From Sipunculus nudus (Eukaryota; Annelida; Sipuncula; Golfingiida; Sipunculidae): 64,000 nucleotides of DNA. Location: assembly GCA_026874595.1 (NCBI GenBank), contig CM049314.1, positions 70,446,300 through 70,510,299 on the forward strand, read 5' to 3'. Under the pieces are notes generated by a model. It was not told where the DNA came from. It ran no database searches and was given only the letters and a program-made list of their open reading frames with translations. Position numbers and translations under genes: made by a program. This document shows, in pieces, positions 59,021 through 64,000 of the stretch; the first letter of the stretch is position 1; the number at the start of each line of letters is the position of its first letter.

Positions 59021-59496
59021 TACAGGGGGACAGTGGGGGCCCGCTCCAGTGTCGACAAAGTCCAGGTCACCCATGGATAGTTGCAGGCGTTGCATCATGG
59101 GGAATTGGAAATAAAAATAACAGTTGCTTTCAGGGTTTCCCAAGCGTCTACACCCGGATAAGCAATTACATAGATTGGATCGAACAGAACACGAACTGTT
59201 CTATTAAGAGAAATGCTGATATAAATAATGTAGTAAATTACTCTGTAGAAACCAATCACTGTTTAACAGCAAACAACAGTGACGAGAAGCTGCCTAATGG
59301 GGGAGTGGAAACAATTAACGGCCAACACCCAGCGAAAAGGAATGAAACAATGTACGTTAAAAACCAAGCCCACATATCCACCAAGAAGCCAGACGTTATT
59401 TCCGGTTCCGGTACCGGTACCACCAGAGGTCGCTTCTTTCCCACGGTGTTGGTTCTGTCTCTACATGTAGCGGCAATATCTTTCAAGTACTTTTAG
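54891..59496 (+). CDS. S1 (chymotrypsin-fold) serine protease, six exons, probable GPI-anchored
   Basis: Extracellular endopeptidase. Exons: 54891-54957, 55566-55749, 56907-56997, 57634-57799, 58316-58473, 59026-59496. The join is 1137 nt (378 aa plus stop) with all phases consistent. Order: signal peptide (1-21), short propeptide without Cys, mature start IVNG at residue 40, catalytic His80 (TAAHC), Asp128 (DDIAIL), Ser225 (GDSGGP). All four core disulfides are present (chymotrypsin 42-58, 136-201, 168-182, 191-220). The S1 pocket has Ser at 189 and Ser at 226, not trypsin's Asp189, so trypsin-like cleavage is unlikely. After the catalytic domain is an Asn/Ser-rich, multiply N-glycosylatable extension, then FFPTVLVLSLHVAAISFKYF, which looks like a GPI-anchor signal or membrane tail. 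The activation site follows Phe (QVPF-IVNG) instead of Arg/Lys. Confidence 0.92.
55566..55749 (+). CDS. Protease exon 2 (propeptide, N-terminus, catalytic His)
   Basis: Starts after GAACAG. Encodes the propeptide ending RARQVPF, then IVNGWEAARGRWPWQVSL and ILTAAHC with catalytic His80. GTAAGT donor. Confidence 0.92.
55799..55900 (+). mobile_element. tRNA(Leu/Ser)-like SINE head
   Basis: A box TGGCCAAGTGG and B box GGGTTCGAATCCC at normal spacing. The acceptor-stem halves do not pair, so it is a SINE relic rather than a tRNA gene. Sits in intron 2 of the protease gene. Confidence 0.55.
55998..56906. other. Protease intron 2: no gene
   Basis: Includes a GC-richer patch (56660-56780) with CGCG-rich motifs unlike its surroundings, possibly a transposon fragment. 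No exon recognised. Confidence 0.4.
56907..56997 (+). CDS. Protease exon 3
   Basis: 91 nt after TATTTTAG, encoding DAWLGVHNLTRQRESQLVHV, the 'LGEH' strand region before the catalytic Asp. GTACGT donor. Confidence 0.85.
57376..57431. repeat. (GA)n microsatellite, protease intron 3
   Basis: About 28 GA units. Confidence 0.95.
57634..57799 (+). CDS. Protease exon 4 (catalytic Asp), GC donor
   Basis: Starts HPEYNSSNP, with catalytic Asp128 in RDDIAILELS, and ends ECYISGFGKM at ATGG|GCAAGT. Using this GC donor joins in frame to exon 5 (GFGKM-DGRHDLFSDVLQ). The GT four bases later would run into a stop in exon 5. Confidence 0.88.
58316..58473 (+). CDS. Protease exon 5
   Basis: 158 nt after TTTATAG, giving DVLQEVKMHVITNKACSAIL and NICVYDYFQRSSGCK. 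The last residues set the specificity pocket (Ser, Gly, Cys, Lys at chymotrypsin 189-192). GTAACC donor. Confidence 0.88.
58963..59020. repeat. (TTA)n microsatellite next to protease exon 6
   Basis: About 19 TTA units ending 5 bases before the exon 6 boundary. Confidence 0.95.
59026..59496 (+). CDS. Protease exon 6 (catalytic Ser and C-terminal tail)
   Basis: Begins GDSGGPLQC right at the acceptor TTTACAG, continues VAGVASWGIG and FPSVYTRISNYIDWIEQN (end of the catalytic fold), then about 95 residues of polar linker and a hydrophobic tail, stop TAG 59494-59496. The acceptor is fed by a (TTA)n microsatellite. Confidence 0.92.
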   Translation, partial: GDSGGPLQCRQSPGHPWIVAGVASWGIGNKNNSCFQGFPSVYTRISNYIDWIEQNTNCSIKRNADINNVVNYSVETNHCLTANNSDEKLPNGGVETINGQHPAKRNETMYVKNQAHISTKKPDVISGSGTGTTRGRFFPTVLVLSLHVAAISFKYF

Positions 59497-59569
59497 TCAA
59501 AATGCTAGAACTTTGGATTTGATCTCTTAATTTAAAGAACTGCTAATTTGATCGCTTTATTCGCTGTAG

Positions 59570-59575
59570 AATAAA
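59570..59575 (+). promoter_or_regulatory. Polyadenylation signal of the protease gene
   Basis: AATAAA 74 bp after the stop codon, the first one downstream. Confidence 0.6.
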
Positions 59576-59599
59576 TGGTATATATTTATACAAATTCAT

Positions 59600-61880
59600 A
59601 CCAGGTGCGTCTCAGCGCCGTCTATTTTTTAATTCTGTGAAACAGCATGGCAGAGCGACATTCATACAAGGTACAGTGAATCCTCTATATAGTGGACAGT
59701 CAGGCGACGTGACGATTCGTCCGTGACAGAGGGGTGTCCATAAAATGAAATGGGTTAAAAACTCAGGTAGCAATGTTTATGCATCTGTGAATGTATATGT
59801 GTTTGTAAAATATATTTAAAACAAATGGCCCCGAGATGAATAAAACCGTAAAAATGTACAAACCAAGACTGTTATTTCAAATTTACCCCATCAAATGGTC
59901 TCCAATAAAATGCATTGTCAAATATATACTGTCCTTGTAATGTTTTTTCTTGATATGTCGAGTAGACAAAAAATAAACGATAGGCCTATCTTAGAGAGCA
60001 TGCGGACATAGTGTCATGATCTTCTACTGTGTTCTAGTGCAGAGCCGTCACCAAGAACGTCGCTGTCCAATACGTATACAGAAGGGTTCCCTTTTTAATC
60101 TCGTTGAAAACTTAGTGTCGCTGCTCGTCAACAGGTGCCGCCAGTGTGGGGAAAGGTCTGTTCTGTCCGCGGATCAATACAGAGTAATTAAATGGCTAAA
60201 TATACCACCGATGTGTCGATTTTATTAACATTAAAAAAAAATAACAGTATTATCAATATTTATTTATAACCAATGGTTTAATATCGTTAGTAACAGTTGG
60301 AAGGACGAGTGACAATATTCAAATTTAGGGAAAAATGGATGAGTTTTCAAAAGATAAAAAATACAGAATATTTTTAAAACAATAACGATATCCATACATA
60401 TTCATATCCGACTTTGGGTTCTTGGACCTTTGACCTCATAAAGGGTAGGAGCATTCTTGGGACTGTATCTCGAAGCCCTCGTTAAAACCCCCTTAACGAG
60501 AGTTTAACCAGATGATAAAGGGGGGTCAAGCAAGCAGTTAACGATCGTATCTCGAAGCACCGGTTAGGCACACGTGAAGTCCTCGTTAGATTTCTCTAGC
60601 GACATCGTTATGGTATTGTTCTCTGTGGGTACACCAACTTCAGGTAGTCCCTCGTTAACCTAATTTTCACACGTCCTCCCCAAAAGACGTTCTTTTGTTT
60701 CTAAAAATAGCATTTTCGATGGCAACCTCTCATCTGAACATGCGCAGTAGCTTTGGATGGTCGACTTCGAAAAATGGTAAAAACCTGAACATAGTGTCGT
60801 TCGATGGTGTCTGTAGAATGACATATTCAAACCCCGCTGATATCTGCTTTGAGATTTTTTTTTTTTAGGAGCGGCTATTAATTTTAATATTTTTAAAATA
60901 TAAAAAACATAGAATATACCTTATTACTATATATTAGTAGCCGATTTTCACATCTATGCACATATAGCATGTCTGAGTTATTTAGAGAAATGCTATATGT
61001 ATATATAGCGACTCCACAAGATTGGACTACAACAATTTATTTGTTAATTCAAATTTTAACCAAAGAATATAAAGATTAAATTACAAAACTATACTAGGCC
61101 ATAATCAAGCCTCGACATAAGATTGTATAGGTATTGTACTGTATAGGTATCGCCTTACTGGATTATGTTTCTGTTCATTGTAATTGTATCTGTTCTTGTG
61201 TAGTTTGTTTGTTTGTTATGTGTATACATAGTTTCACATTTTAATATTTTGGTACTGTCCTTATGTTGTTTCATGTGATGTATTCAATAAAAAATCAAAT
61301 TTTAAACAAAGAAAATACATTCATTTTCAATGTCGATCGAACGTTTTGTGTTAAACCAGTAAAAATTCCACTGTTCACATTTTGGTCCCATTAAAATCAT
61401 TTCATTAATTCAGCTTTATGTTATAATATTTCAAAGATAATATTTGAAATAGTTTGAAATAAATCTTTAAAAATTGGTATATTTAAAATATTCATTTTCT
61501 GTGAAATCCTACAGGCATTGTTCTAAATATTAATTTAACCAACTTAACAGTCTAAGTTGCAAATGTTGTAAATGTTGTTTCCTAGTTTTTTTAATGAAAT
61601 ATATTTGTTTTCAAAATAATTTGCTTCAAGTAAGATTAAAGGATAAAAAAGTCTTTTGTTTAAAATAACTCTGTTCAGTCTGGTACACTAAAACAATTAA
61701 CAATGGCTGGTGAGCTCGGTTTCTTATTTTCTTTTATTTTATCAACATTAATCCTATTTCGTTAATTTTAAAGGTTTCACCTTTTTGATATTTGTACTAG
61801 TATATATATATATAAACAACCTGTGTTGAGCACTTTAATGCGATTGTTTGGACAAAATAACCTTTTTTATATATATAATA

Positions 61881-61950
<70 letters not shown>

Positions 61951-62962
61951 CTAGTATATGTAAAATCGTAAGTTATCTTTGGTTAAAGCTCTCAAGCAAT
62001 TAAAAATTCCATAATCATGTGATAACCGCGGGCTTAATATAAGTATTAGGGCGTATGGAATGTCTCACAATGCTAATAAAATATTAAACTAAAATATTTG
62101 AAAATCTACACGTATTACAAATGTCTGTATTTCAAATTTTCTTAATTTTATTTTTTCCAAATTTTCTATTAAATAGAATATGACATATTTAACATTGAAG
62201 GTTCCCTTCATGTATTCCTCCAATGATTTTAAATTATTATTTCGGGTTCTGTGTAAATTTGAATTTTTATGCTGTTACCCCAGAGTATTGTGTTTTAATA
62301 TTTAATTATTATTTCTAAACTCTGAAATCCGCACATATTCCAAGATCGCATATACCAGCTAATTGGGAAAGCATTGAAAAATCTTTAATTTTCGGAACTG
62401 CTCCACAATGTCTGTATTTCTGATTTAGGCTATAATCGTAATTTTTAATACATATATACAAATGTTTTGTTTTTTTAGGAACTTGGCCAAATCTGCAGTT
62501 TTATCAAGTGAAACCTACATCGAGTGATGCACCCTCTTAATGAACATGTATTAACCCCAGATAGAATATTTCTCTTCAATTAAAATATACCTGATGGATT
62601 ACATATTATTATTCTATTGGTTATCCTCGTAACGTAATATTTTACCAACACCATTATATATATATATATATATATTTAAATGGTAATCAAATAAAGAACA
62701 AAGGTTTTATTTGCTGATATTCTATAAATATTTCAAGTTCAATTATAATGTTTGGAAAATATTAATTCTGTTTGTACGATAATAAATTTATACAAAAATA
62801 TAAAGTCATGCATCTGTTTATATAATATTAATAAGTTTAATAAAAAAAATATAATTTAAAATAAAAGTAAAATAAAAAATATAGTTTGGTAAACGATATT
62901 AGTTAATTAACTTTAGCTTTTTTTTTACAATTGAAGGGTTTAACAGAAATAGCATTACATAA

Positions 62963-63023
<61 letters not shown>

Positions 63024-63041
63024 GTATACTTGTATATATTT

Positions 63042-63076
<35 letters not shown>

Positions 63077-63999
63077 ATTAAACTTAATTTTAATTTTAAA
63101 GAATCATACATAGAAATCAAACTTTGTAAATGCTCCTGATGTTTCCAGCAGACCACAATAATGAAAAGTGGTCGTGTAACTGACTTTGAAAACACCATGG
63201 GAATCTAGAATTTGAATAAATTTTTGTTTTTGTTTTTAATTTTAAAATTTATATTGAATCATGAATCATAGAAGACCATTACAGTGAACATTACAACAGA
63301 GACACACCTCAAACTTCCACTGGCATTCTGCATGTGCATAAATTAACTTTGGGCCAATTTTCGATAACTGTTATGTTTTAAACAAATTTATATCAATATT
63401 TAGATAAGGTTTACACATTTATTGAAATGTTCCATAATTGTCATGGCCTTGTTCCCGTAAGATTGTGCAGAGAGACCTTTCTTTCATCTTTAGACTTGTT
63501 TCGACACCTACCTGGAGAGATCTTTATCGCCCTGTATATGAATGATAAGAAGTTGCACTACAAAGAGCGACATTTCCGTATCATTTATGCTATTTTAGGT
63601 TTCACAGACAGTTATGGCTATGGAATGTACGCTCAGTCTTACAGAGACTTTCATATAATTTAATATTTTTATAACATTAGCGAAAAAGGTTATTTTTTCC
63701 ATCTGTCTTTCGTCTGTTTGCTGTTTTTGAGATTTACTGCTTCATGTTATATAGAGATTAACCATGTAAGCATCCACTGGAATTTCGTGTGAATCAGGAT
63801 AAAGGAGTGGGTCCATGAGAATATTACTTTTTATTCAGTTGGGGTGTGCGGCCTTGTGTTTCATACCAATTTCCTAATGGCACTTCAAGAATCGAACAAT
63901 GTTTCATAATCTGACTGCAATAGAATAGAAAAGAAAAAGGCATTTTCGCTAAAATGTTCGGAGGGAATCAGTAGCCTTTTTTTAATTTTTCATATTTTA
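59600..63999. other. AT-rich region without recognisable genes
   Basis: Contains long TA arrays (61868-61946, 62966-63013, 63042-63073) and a patch at 60460-60670 with repeated 'CTCGTTA' and 'TATCTCGAAGC' motifs that looks like a small repeat element. ORFs of 70 and 78 codons (60016-60228, 63427-63663) resemble no family and lack splice or codon support. Confidence 0.5.
61868..61946. repeat. (TA)n microsatellite
   Basis: Long TA array, interrupted near its left end. Confidence 0.9.
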
Positions 64000-64000
64000 A

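Overview
This is a eukaryotic window from an AT-rich, intron-rich and repeat-rich invertebrate genome. A marine mollusc, probably a bivalve, is my best guess. That rests on the style of the dispersed repeats (GCGAACCTGTG-ended elements, tRNA-derived SINEs, 'CCGTCCGTCC' repeats) and on invertebrate-like Cys-loop receptor and serine protease genes. No sequence search was possible. There are no operons or ribosome binding sites; genes were built by hand from splice sites, codon phase and protein-family motifs.

Receptor pair. Two paralogous genes for glycine/GABA-type, anion-selective Cys-loop receptor subunits lie head to tail on the minus strand. Copy B (about 22.8-38.8 kb) is complete: nine exons, all phases agreeing, 426 residues, with signal peptide, Cys-loop, second disulfide pair, PAR pore motif and four membrane segments. 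Copy A (1-4.0 kb) shows exons 1-5 and runs off the left edge. The duplication also carries introns, upstream sequence and several transposons: A about 1-9.87 kb matches B about 27.5-44.64 kb. A full-length LINE with two open ORFs sits in intron 1 of copy B and is absent from copy A.

Between the two receptor genes are a 98-bp satellite of about 39 units (10.1-14.06 kb) whose units contain splice-site-like signals, one small plus-strand coding exon just after it (14.38-14.44 kb), and a repeat cluster (14.6-19.1 kb) with 180-, 278- and 306-bp periods and a phased palindrome GGTGGCGCCACC.

Right of copy B come two minus-strand exons of a probable immunoglobulin-domain protein (45.6-46.2 kb), a large inverted repeat (46.75-47.13 kb) and a decayed Ty3/gypsy-type retrotransposon (47.6-52.6 kb, minus).

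From 54.9 to 59.5 kb on the plus strand is a complete six-exon, 378-residue S1 serine protease gene with chymotrypsin-like pocket residues, a probable GC-AG intron and a hydrophobic C-terminal tail that suggests GPI anchoring. From 59.6 kb to the end I see AT-rich sequence, long TA arrays and no recognisable gene.

No set of neighbouring genes looks like a new multi-gene system. The strongest unusual signals are the splice-signal satellite with its 8-unit higher-order duplication, the altered pore residues of the receptor, and the protease with its splice site set in a microsatellite.
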